Origin: Phenylobacterium sp.
GTDB lineage: Bacteria; Pseudomonadota; Alphaproteobacteria; Caulobacterales; Caulobacteraceae
Direction of reading: 5' to 3'
Assembly: GCF_030693405.1 (NCBI RefSeq)
Contig: NZ_JAUYAW010000046.1
Location: 1-64,000 of the forward strand
DNA: 64,000 nt
The notes below the pieces were generated by a model. It ran no database searches, had not been told where the DNA came from, and saw only the letters and a list, made by a program, of their open reading frames with translations. Below, one piece after another: positions 51,967 to 61,752 of this stretch (the stretch's first letter is position 1; each line of letters begins with the position of its first letter). Made by a program: the position numbers and the translations under genes.

Positions 51967-53286
51967 ATGAGCGGACATTCCACTTACGAACCCAAGACTG
52001 GGATCGAGCGCTGGCTCGACACCCGCCTGCCGATCGTTCGGCTGGGCTGGGACAGCATCGTCGACTATCCGACGCCGAAGAACCTGAACTACTGGTGGAC
52101 CTTCGGGGGCATCCTGGCCGTCTGCCTGGGCATCCAGATCGTCACCGGCGTCGTGCTGGCCATGCACTATGTGCCGCACGTGGACCACGCCTTCGCGTCG
52201 GTCGAGCGCATCATGCGCGACGTGAACTACGGCTGGCTGGTGCGCTACATGCACGCCAACGGGGCCTCGATGTTCTTCATCGCGGTCTACATCCACATGT
52301 TCCGCGGCCTCTATTACGGGTCCTACAAGGCGCCCCGCGAGGTGCTGTGGATCCTCGGCTGCATCATCTACCTGCTGATGATGGCGACGGCCTTCATGGG
52401 CTACGTCCTGCCCTGGGGTCAGATGAGCTTCCACGGCGCGGTCGTGATCACCAACCTGTTCGGCGCCCTGCCGATCGTCGGTGAAGCCATCACCACCTGG
52501 CTTTGGGGCGGCTTCGCGGTGGATAACGCCACCCTGAACCGCTTCTTCTCGCTGCACTTCCTGCTGCCGTTCATGATCGCCGGCGTCGTGGGCCTGCACA
52601 TCTGGGCCCTGCATGTGCCGGGGAACAACAACCCGACCGGCGTGAACGTTAAGTCCAAGGCCGATACCGTGCCCTTCCACCCGTACTATACGGTGAAGGA
52701 CGGCTTCGCGATCGTGCTGTTCCTGATCCTCTTCGCCACCTTCCTGTTCTTCAATCCGAACGCGCTGGGCCATGCGGACAACTACATTCCCGCCAACCCG
52801 CTGGTGACGCCGGCCCATATCGTGCCCGAATGGTACTTCCTGCCCTTCTACGCGATCCTGCGGGCGGTGCCGGACAAGCTGGGCGGCGTGATCCTGATGT
52901 TCGGCGCCATCGCGGTGCTGTTCGTCCTGCCCTGGCTCGACACCTCCAAGGTGCGGTCCATGCGCTATCGCCCCACCGGCAAGCTCTACTTCATGATCTT
53001 CGTGGTGGCCTGCCTGGTGCTCGGCTATTGCGGCGGCCAGCTGCCCGACAATCACGTCATCCCGGGCCTGTCGACCTTCATCCTGATCGATGCGGACCTG
53101 AACAGCATGGTCTGGCTCTCGCGCCTGGCCACCCTCTACTACTTTGGCTACTTCCTGGTGATCCTGCCGCTTCTTGGGCTGACCGAGACGCCGACAGCCC
53201 AGCCGGAATCCATCTCCACGCCTGTCCTGTCCCATCCGGCGGGTATGCCGGCCGGCGCAGTCGCTGCGCCTGAAAAGAAGGGTTGA
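51967..53286 (+). CDS. petB: Cytochrome b of the bc1 complex
   Basis: [30 protein letters not shown]...[19 protein letters not shown]...[22 protein letters not shown]. Confidence 0.98.
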   Translation: MSGHSTYEPKTGIERWLDTRLPIVRLGWDSIVDYPTPKNLNYWWTFGGILAVCLGIQIVTGVVLAMHYVPHVDHAFASVERIMRDVNYGWLVRYMHANGASMFFIAVYIHMFRGLYYGSYKAPREVLWILGCIIYLLMMATAFMGYVLPWGQMSFHGAVVITNLFGALPIVGEAITTWLWGGFAVDNATLNRFFSLHFLLPFMIAGVVGLHIWALHVPGNNNPTGVNVKSKADTVPFHPYYTVKDGFAIVLFLILFATFLFFNPNALGHADNYIPANPLVTPAHIVPEWYFLPFYAILRAVPDKLGGVILMFGAIAVLFVLPWLDTSKVRSMRYRPTGKLYFMIFVVACLVLGYCGGQLPDNHVIPGLSTFILIDADLNSMVWLSRLATLYYFGYFLVILPLLGLTETPTAQPESISTPVLSHPAGMPAGAVAAPEKKG

Positions 53287-53292
53287 GCCCAG

Positions 53293-54135
53293 ATGCTGCG
53301 TAAAGGTATCGCTCTGGCGGCGCTTGGGCTGGCCCTTGTGGGCGGCCCGGCGCTCGCCGCCGGGGACGCCAAGACCCCCGAGCCCGTCGACTTCAGCTTC
53401 AAGGGCCCGTTCGGCAAGTTCGACCAGGCCCAGCTGCAGCGCGGCTACAAGGTCTATCGGGAGGTCTGCGCGGCCTGCCACGGCATGGAGCTGCTCTCGT
53501 TCCGGAACCTCGGCCAGAAGGGCGGGCCCTTCTACGACCCGGACTACAGCAATCCGAACGACAATCCGTACGTGAAGACCATCGCGGCGGAGTATCAGGT
53601 CAACGACATCGACTCCGAGACCGGCGACATCATCCAGCGTCCCGGCACCTCCGCCGACGCCTTCCCGAGCCCCTATCCCAACGAGGCGGCGGCCCGGGCT
53701 GGCAATGGCGGCGCCCTGCCGCCGGATCTCTCGGTGATGGCCAAGGCCCGCAAATATGGGCCGGACTACATCCACGCCCTGCTGGCAGGCTATCGCGAAC
53801 CGCCGGCCGGCCTGACCGTGGCGCCGGGCCAGTACTACAACCCCTACATGGCCGGGGACACGACCCCGTTCTGGACGGGTGAAGGCCATGCGCCGGAGGG
53901 CGGCTTCATCGCCATGCCGCCGCAGCTGGCGCCCGACAAGGTGACCTTCGACGACGGCACGCCGTCGACCATCGACCAGCAAGCCAAGGACGTGGCCGCC
54001 TTCCTGTACTGGGCGGCTGAGCCCAAGATGGAAGAGCGCAAGGCCTTCGGGTTCGGCGCGATGATCTATCTCGTGATCTTCGCCGGCCTGCTCTATGCGA
54101 GCTACCGCCGCATCTGGCGCAACGTCGCCCACTAG
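53293..54135 (+). CDS. petC: Cytochrome c1
   Basis: QRGYKVYREVCAACHGMELLSFRNL (CXXCH), MPPQLAPDKVTFDDGTPSTIDQQAKDVAAFLYWAAEPKMEERKAFG. Confidence 0.97.
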   Translation: MLRKGIALAALGLALVGGPALAAGDAKTPEPVDFSFKGPFGKFDQAQLQRGYKVYREVCAACHGMELLSFRNLGQKGGPFYDPDYSNPNDNPYVKTIAAEYQVNDIDSETGDIIQRPGTSADAFPSPYPNEAAARAGNGGALPPDLSVMAKARKYGPDYIHALLAGYREPPAGLTVAPGQYYNPYMAGDTTPFWTGEGHAPEGGFIAMPPQLAPDKVTFDDGTPSTIDQQAKDVAAFLYWAAEPKMEERKAFGFGAMIYLVIFAGLLYASYRRIWRNVAH

Positions 54136-54161
54136 GCTGCGTCGCCAGATCTGAAATGAAG

Positions 54162-54187
54162 AACCCGCCGGGGCGACCTGGCGGGTT
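54162..54187 (+). terminator. Intrinsic terminator after petC
   Basis: AACCCGCC-ggggcgacct-GGCGGGTT followed by TTCTCTT. Confidence 0.85.
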
Positions 54188-54192
54188 TTCTC

Positions 54193-54969
54193 TTATTCGC
54201 TGATCAGATGGAGCCGGCCGGCCGGGAAGTCGAACCGAAGCCGCCAACGGCCTAGAACCTCCAGGCCGACCGCGCCGTCTGATGTGGCCGCCTCGTCATT
54301 CAGACCCACGCTCAGATGCTCAAACAGCGCGCCCCCCAGGGACAGGGCCCGCAGCTCGGCCCTGCCCGCCTCATAGGGCGTCAGGGACTTGTCGTCGGCC
54401 CCAGGGGCGCTGGCGATGGCGGGAGAGAGCCGGGCGGGGGCGTCCAGGCCAGTAGCGGGGATCAGGGCCACGGTTCGCGCCCGGGGGCCGTCACTGATCG
54501 CCCCGTCCACCACAGGGACGGCGCCGCGCCAGACCATGGGCAGGCTGGCGCCTTGGGCGCGGGGAAGAGTGTCGACCGAGGCCAGGGTCAAACGACAGGG
54601 CGAGGTGTCCAGCTCCACCACAAACCCCCTCAGGACATCGGCCCCAATCACGCCTGCGATGGGGGTCGGGAAGGCCCAGGTCCGGGCGTCCAGGTCTTCC
54701 ACCGCAAGATTTCGCCCCGGCACCTGGGCGCCCGCCAGACGCACCTCGCCGGCCAGAGAGTCGCCCTCGACGCCGGCGGCCTGAGCCCGGGTGTTGTGGA
54801 TGGCGCTGTGATCGGCGCCGGTGTCGATGATGAAGTCGCCGCTGACGCCTGCGGCGGTGGCCGGCGCCACCAGCACCCCGCGGTCCAGCCAGCAGGCGAT
54901 CTCGGCGCCCATCGCCTCGCCGCTGAAGGCGGCCAGACCGCAGGCCAGTAGGGCGGCGCGCGCGTTCAT
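54193..54969 (-). CDS. Retropepsin-like aspartyl protease family protein
   Basis: Signal peptide; GDFIIDTGADHSAIHNTRAQAAGV (DTGA), VIGADVLRGF, second half ...GAVGLEVLGRWRLRFDFPAGRL. Confidence 0.8.
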   Translation of the reverse strand: MNARAALLACGLAAFSGEAMGAEIACWLDRGVLVAPATAAGVSGDFIIDTGADHSAIHNTRAQAAGVEGDSLAGEVRLAGAQVPGRNLAVEDLDARTWAFPTPIAGVIGADVLRGFVVELDTSPCRLTLASVDTLPRAQGASLPMVWRGAVPVVDGAISDGPRARTVALIPATGLDAPARLSPAIASAPGADDKSLTPYEAGRAELRALSLGGALFEHLSVGLNDEAATSDGAVGLEVLGRWRLRFDFPAGRLHLISE

Positions 54970-55047
54970 GGTCAGGTCCTATCGCGGCCATAGCCAGAGC
55001 CGCACCCCTTCGGCCATAACAGAGGCCCGTCAGAGAGGGGAGGGGCC

Positions 55048-55575
55048 ATGGACCTACGCGACGCCATTCGTACGATTCCGGACTATCCCAAGCCGGGCAT
55101 CCAGTTTCGCGACATCACCACCTTGCTGGCCGATGCGAGAGCTTTTCGTCAGGCGGTGGACGAGCTGGTCCAGCCCTTTGCGGGCCTGAAGATCGACAAG
55201 GTGGCCGGTATCGAGGCCCGGGGCTTCATCCTGGGCGGCGCAGTGGCGCACCAGCTGTCGGCCGGCTTCGTCCCCCTGCGCAAGAAGGGCAAGCTGCCGC
55301 ACGAGACCCGGGCGGTGGAGTACGCGCTCGAATATGGCTCCGACATCCTTGAGGTCCATCTGGACGCCTTCCTGGCCGGCGAGCGGGTCATGCTGGTGGA
55401 TGACCTCATCGCCACCGGCGGCACGGCGCTGGCCGCTGTCGACCTGCTGCGCCAGGGCGGCACGGAGATTGTGGCTGCGGCCTTCGTGGTGGACCTGCCG
55501 GAGCTCGGCGGCGCGGCACGGCTTGCGGCCGCGGGCGTGCCGGTCTCGACCCTGGTGGCGTTCGAGGGTCACTGA
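55048..55575 (+). CDS. apt: Adenine phosphoribosyltransferase
   Basis: [23 protein letters not shown]...[31 protein letters not shown]...[21 protein letters not shown]. Confidence 0.97.
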   Translation: MDLRDAIRTIPDYPKPGIQFRDITTLLADARAFRQAVDELVQPFAGLKIDKVAGIEARGFILGGAVAHQLSAGFVPLRKKGKLPHETRAVEYALEYGSDILEVHLDAFLAGERVMLVDDLIATGGTALAAVDLLRQGGTEIVAAAFVVDLPELGGAARLAAAGVPVSTLVAFEGH

Positions 55576-55581
55576 GGCGCC

Positions 55582-56274
55582 TCAGGCGCCTTCGCCACGC
55601 CCCCCACCGCTGCGGGCGAAGAGCTGCAGGGTGCGCAGGCGCGCCAGGCGGGCGGCGTCGGGGTGGTAGTCCTTGCGTCGGTCCGAGGCGAAGCCGTGGC
55701 CGGCGTCGTACAGATGGACCGGCATGTCAGGGTAGCGGTCCCGGATCTCCTCGACCCGCTCGAGCGGGATCGAGGCGTCGGTCTTGCCAAAGTGCAGGAT
55801 GGTCGGGCAGCGGGGCGCCTCGTCCAGCAGCTCGGTGATCCGGCGGCCATAGAAGCAGGAGGCGCCCGCCACGCCCTCACAACGGGCCGCCACGGCCCAG
55901 CTCGCCGCCCCGCCCCAGCAGAAGCCGGCGACGAAGACCTGGCCCTGAAGGGCGTCTATGGCCGCCTGAGCGTCGCCTGCGACCTCGTCCCAGGGCGCGG
56001 CCTGGGACAGCGCCACGGCGCGCGCCATGTGGTCAGCTTCATAGGTCGCTTCGAAGCCGCGCTGCTGGCGGTCGAAGAAGGCCGGTGCGATCACCTCATA
56101 GCCATCCTCGGCGAAGCCATCGGCCACCTCGCGGATGTGGTCGGTGACGCCGAAGATCTCCTGGATCAGCACCAGACCGCCACGCCGGGCGTCTCCCGGC
56201 TTCACATGATAGGCGTCGAAGACAAAACCATCGGCGCGGCTCTCCAGCCGAATCGTCTCGCCGGCCCGGCTCAT
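55582..56274 (-). CDS. Dienelactone hydrolase family protein (paralogue A)
   Basis: GGLVLIQEIFGVTDHIREVADGFAEDGYEVIAPAFFDR...VFVAGFCWGGAASW (GXCXGG nucleophile). Confidence 0.92.
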   Translation of the reverse strand: MSRAGETIRLESRADGFVFDAYHVKPGDARRGGLVLIQEIFGVTDHIREVADGFAEDGYEVIAPAFFDRQQRGFEATYEADHMARAVALSQAAPWDEVAGDAQAAIDALQGQVFVAGFCWGGAASWAVAARCEGVAGASCFYGRRITELLDEAPRCPTILHFGKTDASIPLERVEEIRDRYPDMPVHLYDAGHGFASDRRKDYHPDAARLARLRTLQLFARSGGGRGEGA

Positions 56275-56942
56275 GCGCTTTCGAACAGTTCGCGGGTGCG
56301 CAGGCGGGCGAGGTCGGCGGCCTCCTCGTGATAGCGCTCGGGGCTCTCATTGTTGAAGCCGTGGCCCGCACCCTCATAGATATAGACCGGAACCTCCGGA
56401 TGGGCGGCCTTGACTGCGGCCTCCACCTCGTCGGCCTTGATGCCCGGATCGGTGTGGCCCAGGTGGACGATGACGGGGCAGGCGAGCGGCAGATCGGCAT
56501 TGGCCTTGACCATGCTGCCGTAATAGCTCGACGCCGCCGCGATCCCCTCGACCTTGGCGGCGCTCAGCCAGGCCAGTGAGCCGCCATAGCAGTAGCCCAC
56601 GACGCAGACCTTGCCCCGGGGCGCGAGGAAGTCCCGGGCCGCGGCGATGTCGGCCAGGGCCTGTTCCATCGGCGTGGCGCGGGCGTGCGCGATGCCAGCG
56701 GCCATGCCGTCTGCGTCGTGACCGGCGGTGAAGCCCCGCTCACGCCGGTCGAACAAGGACGGGGCGAGCGCCTCATATCCGGCCTTGGCCCAACGCTCGA
56801 CATCGGCGCGGACGTATTTGTCGATGCCGAAGATCTCCTGCAGTACGATGACCCCGCCCTTGCGGGACGTGAACGGGGCCTCGTGATAGGCCGACAGCTC
56901 GTAGCCGTCGGCGGCGCTCTTCAGCGTAATGGTGTCGCCCAT
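56271..56942 (-). CDS. Dienelactone hydrolase family protein (paralogue B)
   Basis: GGVIVLQEIFGIDKYVRADVERWAKAGYEALAPSLFDR...VCVVGYCYGGSLAW; 4-nt overlap with paralogue A. Confidence 0.92.
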   Translation of the reverse strand: MGDTITLKSAADGYELSAYHEAPFTSRKGGVIVLQEIFGIDKYVRADVERWAKAGYEALAPSLFDRRERGFTAGHDADGMAAGIAHARATPMEQALADIAAARDFLAPRGKVCVVGYCYGGSLAWLSAAKVEGIAAASSYYGSMVKANADLPLACPVIVHLGHTDPGIKADEVEAAVKAAHPEVPVYIYEGAGHGFNNESPERYHEEAADLARLRTRELFESA

Positions 56943-57006
56943 GGGTGGTCTCCCTTGGCGCCAAGCCTAGGGGCAGGACCGGGCGCCTGTCACGCCCTGT
57001 GAGCGA

Positions 57007-58104
57007 TCAGACGTTGAAGCGGAAGTTCATCACGTCGCCGTCCTGGACGACATATTCCTTGCCCTCCTGGCGCAGCTTGCCCGCGTCCCGGGCCCCGGCC
57101 TCGCCGTTGAACTTGATGTAGTCGGGGAAGGCGATGGTTTCGGCCCGGATAAAGCCCTTCTCGAAGTCGGTATGGATCACGCCGGCCGCCTGGGGCGCAG
57201 TGGCGCCCACGGGGATGGTCCAGGCCCGGGTCTCCTTGGGGCCGCAGGTGAAATAGCTCTGCAGGCCGAGCAGCTTGAAGGCCTCGCGAATCATGCGGTT
57301 CAGGCCGGGCTCTTCGAGGCCCAGTGTCTCCAGGAACTCCGCCCGCTCGGCGGCGTCCAGCATGGCGATCTCGCTTTCGATCTGGGCGGAGATGACCACG
57401 CTCTCGGCGTCGTCGCGCTTGGCCCGCTCGGCGACGGCGGTCGACATCTCATTGCCGGTCCCGGCAGCGCCCTCGTCCACATTGCAGACATAGAGGGTGG
57501 GCTTGGCGGTCAGCAGTTGCAGCATCCGCCAGGCCTTTTCGTCGTCCTCGGAGATCTTGGCGGTCCGGGCGGGACGGCCGGCATTGAGCTCCTCCAGGGC
57601 GAGCTTCACCAGGCGCAGGGTGTTGGCGCTCTCCTTGTCGCCGGTCTTGGCGCGCTTATCGAGATTGGCGACCCGCTTCTCCAGGCTCTCCAGATCGGCG
57701 AGCATCAGCTCGGTCTCGATGATCTCCAGGTCGGCCAGGGGATCGATCCGGCCCTCGACGTGGGTGATGTCGTCATTGACGAAGCAGCGGGCGACGAAGG
57801 CCACGGCGTCGCAGTCACGGATATTGGCCAGGAACTGGTTGCCCAGGCCCTCGCCCTTGGACGCGCCGCGCACCAGGCCGGCCACATCGACGAAGTTGAT
57901 GCGGGCCGGGATGATCTCCTTGGAGCCGGCCACCTTGGCGAGCGCCTCGAGGCGCGGCTCGGGCACCGCCACGTCGCCCACGTTCGGCTCGATGGTGCAG
58001 AAGGGGTAATTGGCCGCCTGGGCCGCCGCCGTCTGGGTGAGCGCGTTGAACAGGGTGGACTTGCCGACATTGGGCAGGCCGACGATGGCGACTTTGAGAG
58101 CCAT
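57007..58104 (-). CDS. ychF: Redox-regulated ATPase YchF
   Basis: KVAIVGLPNVGKSTLFNALTQTAAAQAANYPFCTIEPNVG...GLVRGASKGEGLGNQFLANIRDCDAV. Confidence 0.98.
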   Translation of the reverse strand: MALKVAIVGLPNVGKSTLFNALTQTAAAQAANYPFCTIEPNVGDVAVPEPRLEALAKVAGSKEIIPARINFVDVAGLVRGASKGEGLGNQFLANIRDCDAVAFVARCFVNDDITHVEGRIDPLADLEIIETELMLADLESLEKRVANLDKRAKTGDKESANTLRLVKLALEELNAGRPARTAKISEDDEKAWRMLQLLTAKPTLYVCNVDEGAAGTGNEMSTAVAERAKRDDAESVVISAQIESEIAMLDAAERAEFLETLGLEEPGLNRMIREAFKLLGLQSYFTCGPKETRAWTIPVGATAPQAAGVIHTDFEKGFIRAETIAFPDYIKFNGEAGARDAGKLRQEGKEYVVQDGDVMNFRFNV

Positions 58105-58175
58105 GGAGTCCTCGGAGAATTGGAGCCGGCGCCGTCTTAGCCGAGCCGGCCGGGATTGTCGTCAGCCGTGCGGCC

Positions 58176-58802
58176 TCAGGGCGCGTCGCGGCCCTGGCGC
58201 TGCTGGCGGGTGTCGGCCTTGTCGGCCGGCGCCAGGCGCATGACCTCGGCCTGATACTTCTCGTCCTCGCCGGCCGCCAGCAGGGGGGCGGCGTCGGCGC
58301 AGGCGTGCAGCAGGTCGTTCAGCCAGGGATGTTCGACCTTGTGGAAGTCCGACAGGACGTGACCCTGGACCAGCTCCTTGTGGCCGGGATGACCAACCCC
58401 CAGCCGGGCGCGCCGGAAGTCGGGGCCGATCTGACCGGTGATGGAGCGAATGCCGTTATTGCCGGCTGCGCCGCCGCCGGCCTTCATCCGGAAGCGGCCG
58501 GGCGCCAGGTCGATCTCGTCGTGGAAGACGACCAGGTCCGCGGGCGTCAGCTTGTAGAATTTCAGCGCCTCGCCGACAGCGTTGCCGCTGTCGTTGTAAT
58601 AGGTCTGAGGCTTCAGCGTCATGGCCCTTACAGGGCCAGCCGGGGTCTCGATGGACCCCTCGCGGACCAGCGACTGAAAGCGCGACCGCTCGGGGCCAAA
58701 GCTCCAGCGGCGCGCAATCTGGTCGACGGTCATGGACCCCACATTATGCCGATTGCCAGCATAGCGGGGGCCTGGATTGCCCAGGCCAGCGAGGATCAGC
58801 AT
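58176..58802 (-). CDS. pth: Peptidyl-tRNA hydrolase
   Basis: MLILAGLGNPGPRYAGNRHNVGSMTVDQIA...KPQTYYNDSGNAV...VFHDEIDLAPGRFRMKAGGGAAGNNGIRSI. Confidence 0.97.
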   Translation of the reverse strand: MLILAGLGNPGPRYAGNRHNVGSMTVDQIARRWSFGPERSRFQSLVREGSIETPAGPVRAMTLKPQTYYNDSGNAVGEALKFYKLTPADLVVFHDEIDLAPGRFRMKAGGGAAGNNGIRSITGQIGPDFRRARLGVGHPGHKELVQGHVLSDFHKVEHPWLNDLLHACADAAPLLAAGEDEKYQAEVMRLAPADKADTRQQRQGRDAP

Positions 58803-58843
58803 GCGACCCTCCGGTGCGGGCCGGCCCTGGGCGAAGAGGCGTT

Positions 58844-59455
58844 TTAGGCCTCAGGCTCCGAGCCGGCGTCGGCGGCCGCGTCCTGCGCCGCCTGGGCCGA
58901 GGTGCCGGCCAGGGTGGCGATGACGAAGTCGCGGTCCACGGTGGCCTCAACGCCCTTGGGCAGCTTGAAGCCGGAGATGCGGATGGTGTCGCCGATGTCC
59001 AGGCCGGTCAGGTCGAAGATCAGCTCTTCGGGGATGGCGTCGGCCGGGCAGGACAGCTCGACGTCGTGACGGACCACATTCAGGGTGCCGCCGCGCTTCA
59101 GGCCCGGGGACTCTTCGTGGTTGATGAAGTGCACGGGCACCGAGATCTTGATCTGTTGGTGCTCATCGACCCGGTACAGGTCGAAGTGCCACGGCTCATC
59201 GGTCACCGGATGCATGTCGATGGCCTTGGCGATGACCGGCTGGGTCTCTTCGCCATACTTCAGGGTCACCAGGTGGCCCAACAGCTTGCCCGTATAGAGC
59301 GCCTTGCGGAACTCATTGGCCGGCACGGCGATCGCCACCGGGTCCTTGGAGCCGCCATAGAGCACGCCGGGGACCTTGCCGCTGCGGCGCACACTGCGCG
59401 TAGCGCCGGTGCCGGTCTGCTCACGCACTTCCACGTTCAATACGATATCGGCCAT
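58844..59455 (-). CDS. rplY: 50S ribosomal protein L25/general stress protein Ctc
   Basis: VREQTGTGATRSVRRSGKVPGVLYGGSKDPVAIAV...HFDLYRVDEHQQIKISVPVHFINHEESPGLKRGGTLNVVRHDVELSCPADAIPE. Confidence 0.96.
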   Translation of the reverse strand: MADIVLNVEVREQTGTGATRSVRRSGKVPGVLYGGSKDPVAIAVPANEFRKALYTGKLLGHLVTLKYGEETQPVIAKAIDMHPVTDEPWHFDLYRVDEHQQIKISVPVHFINHEESPGLKRGGTLNVVRHDVELSCPADAIPEELIFDLTGLDIGDTIRISGFKLPKGVEATVDRDFVIATLAGTSAQAAQDAAADAGSEPEA

Positions 59456-59465
59456 CGCCCTGCCT

Positions 59466-59498
59466 CAAAACGAAACCGCCGCGCGAACCCGCGCGGCG
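59466..59498 (-). terminator. Intrinsic terminator immediately upstream of rplY
   Basis: On minus strand CGCCGCGCG-ggtt-CGCGCGGCG followed by GTTTCGTTTTG; U-tract ends about 10 nt before the rplY ATG. Confidence 0.8.
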
Positions 59499-59578
59499 TG
59501 GGTCGCGATCCCGGGGGGGATCGGAAGGTCGGCGTCATTACACAGAAGTTGACCCTCTGGCAACGGCGCCCGCGGACT

Positions 59579-60607
59579 TCAGCGCGTTTTAACCGCGCTG
59601 AGCCCCGCTGTCTCGGCCGCGGCCCCGGTTTCGGCCACCTGCACGGGGGTCGCCTTGGCCGGATCGACCAGGCCCGCGCCCTTCATCAGGCACTGTCCGG
59701 TGTCCATCAGGGCGTGCTGGCCGAGGCAGAAGACATCCTCATAGTGCGGCTTGGAGACCGCCAGGCACTGATAGAGGTTCAGCTTGGCCATGTTCAGGCA
59801 GGAGGCCGAGGTCGGCTCGATCATCACGGCGGTCAGAAGGTCAGCCCGGTTCTCGCCAGCCTCGCCCAGGACGGCCAGGGCCGCGACCGCCAGGCTGCGC
59901 AGCACCATGCGGCTGTAGGGCGGCTCCACGGGGGCGGCGGTGAGGTCCAGCACGCCAGCGCCGATGGCGGCCTGTTGCAGGCGGGCGGTCTCTTCGATCT
60001 CGCCGACGATGGGGGTGGCCGACAGGGCCTTGGCCTGGGACAGGCGCAGGGCGCGGTTCTCGACCTCGGCCTTGGACCATTTGGCCTTCTGGACATCATA
60101 GGCCGCCTGCTTGACCGCAGATCCGGTGTCGAACAGGCGTTTGCCCTCGGCCCCGTAGGCGGCGATCACCAGGCCCGCGGCGCTGCGGGCGCCAGGCAGG
60201 GTGGCCGCATAGGTCGGATCGGCCACGAGGTCGGCGAACATCTTGTTCCGCGTCTCGGGGTTGGTGGAGTAGCTGCGCACCGCCGCCACGAACTCGGGAT
60301 CCTGCAGGGCGGCCACGGCGCCGTAGGCCACGGCGCCTTTCAAGAGTTGGATCGGCTCATAGGCGGCGCTGGTCTTCAGGGATTCAGCGATCTCGGCGCC
60401 GTCGTCAAAGGCCGGGGAAATGGCCGATGAGCGGGACATGTAATAGCGATAGGCGCTGGCGTGCTCGATGAGGGATGGGGCGAGCGCCACCGCCGGCGGG
60501 GCCGGGGCCGGAGCTTCCGGCTTAGGCTCGGCGCACCCCGCAAGCACCGCGGTTCCGATCAGCGCCAGCGCGGTCAGCGCGCTGCGAAAGCCAATAGCCG
60601 AGCTCAT
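59579..60607 (-). CDS. Hypothetical lipoprotein
   Basis: MSSAIGFRSALTALALIGTAVLAGCAEPKPEAPAPAPP (lipobox LAGC); ~340 aa, no recognised catalytic motif. Confidence 0.75.
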   Translation of the reverse strand: MSSAIGFRSALTALALIGTAVLAGCAEPKPEAPAPAPPAVALAPSLIEHASAYRYYMSRSSAISPAFDDGAEIAESLKTSAAYEPIQLLKGAVAYGAVAALQDPEFVAAVRSYSTNPETRNKMFADLVADPTYAATLPGARSAAGLVIAAYGAEGKRLFDTGSAVKQAAYDVQKAKWSKAEVENRALRLSQAKALSATPIVGEIEETARLQQAAIGAGVLDLTAAPVEPPYSRMVLRSLAVAALAVLGEAGENRADLLTAVMIEPTSASCLNMAKLNLYQCLAVSKPHYEDVFCLGQHALMDTGQCLMKGAGLVDPAKATPVQVAETGAAAETAGLSAVKTR

Positions 60608-60744
60608 GGGTCTGTGTTCCCCTAAATGGTACGCCAGCGAACATAGCATGTTCGGTCAGGCGAGATCATGGCCCCCATATCGTAAACTATTGTTCACCAA
60701 GCTTAGCCAGTCGTCTCCCCTGGCGAGCGAGATCAGCGGCGCCG

Positions 60745-61680
60745 TCAGTCGAACAGTTTCGAGACAGACTCTTCGTTGGCGATGCGGCGAACCGCCTCAC
60801 CGATCAGGGCCGCGCAGCTCACATAGCGGATCTTGGGCGCAGAGGCGGCCCGCTCCGGGGCGGCGATGGAGTCGGTCATCACCAGCTCCTTGAGCACCGA
60901 GGCGTCCACCCGCTCGATGGCTGCGCCCGACAGCACCCCGTGGGTGACATAGGCCGAGACCTCAGAGGCGCCGCCATCCACCAGGGCCTGAGCGGCGTTA
61001 CAAAGGGTGCCGCCGCCGTCGATGATGTCGTCGAACAGCACACAGCGCCGGCCCTCGACGTCGCCGATGATATTGGCCACCTCGCTCTTGCCAGGACCCG
61101 AGCGACGCTTGTCGACAATGGCCAGTTCGGCGTTGAGGCGGCTGGCCACCGACAGGGCGCGAACCACCCCGCCGACGTCCGGCGAGACGATCATCAGTTC
61201 GTCGGGCTTGGGGTAGTGGGCCTTGATGTCATTGGCCAGCAGGGGCGCCGACAGCAGGTTGTCGGTGGGGATGTCGAAGAAGCCCTGAATCTGGCCCGAA
61301 TGCAGATCCATGGTCAGGACCCGGTCGGCGCCCGCGCGGGTGATCAGATTGGAGACCAGCTTGGCCGAGATGGGGGTGCGCCCGCCCGTCTTCCGGTCCT
61401 GCCGGGCATAACCGAAATAGGGCATCACCGCCGTGATCCGCCGGGCAGACGCGCGTTTCAGCGCATCGATGCAGATCAGCAGCTCCATCAGATTGTCGTT
61501 GGTGGGATAGCTAGTGGACTGGATGACGAAGACGTCCTCGCCGCGGACGTTCTCGTCGATGGTCACCCAGACCTCGTTGTCGGCGAACCGCTTGACCTGG
61601 GCCCGGGTCAGGGGAACGTCCAGATGGTCGGATACGGCCTGGGCGAGAGCCTGGTTAGAATTGCCCGCCAGCAGCTTCAT
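60745..61680 (-). CDS. prs: Ribose-phosphate pyrophosphokinase
   Basis: [97 protein letters not shown]. Confidence 0.98.
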   Translation of the reverse strand: MKLLAGNSNQALAQAVSDHLDVPLTRAQVKRFADNEVWVTIDENVRGEDVFVIQSTSYPTNDNLMELLICIDALKRASARRITAVMPYFGYARQDRKTGGRTPISAKLVSNLITRAGADRVLTMDLHSGQIQGFFDIPTDNLLSAPLLANDIKAHYPKPDELMIVSPDVGGVVRALSVASRLNAELAIVDKRRSGPGKSEVANIIGDVEGRRCVLFDDIIDGGGTLCNAAQALVDGGASEVSAYVTHGVLSGAAIERVDASVLKELVMTDSIAAPERAASAPKIRYVSCAALIGEAVRRIANEESVSKLFD

Positions 61681-61752
61681 GAGATTCCCCGGGGTCGTTC
61701 CGCATCTTCAGGCGGGCTTTAATGCAGGGGGCCGACCTGCGGCAACCCTCAG

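Noticed and set aside
51862-54132. 756-aa - strand ORF rich in His/Asp/Gln
   Set aside because: Antisense to petB and petC; composition reflects the reverse complement of hydrophobic membrane codons.
60638-60654. LexA box interpretation of the CGAACAT...ATGTTCG dyad
   Set aside because: Alphaproteobacterial LexA sites are typically GTTC-N7-GTTC direct repeats; this is a palindrome with spacing different from the Gram-positive consensus. Kept only as an unassigned dyad.
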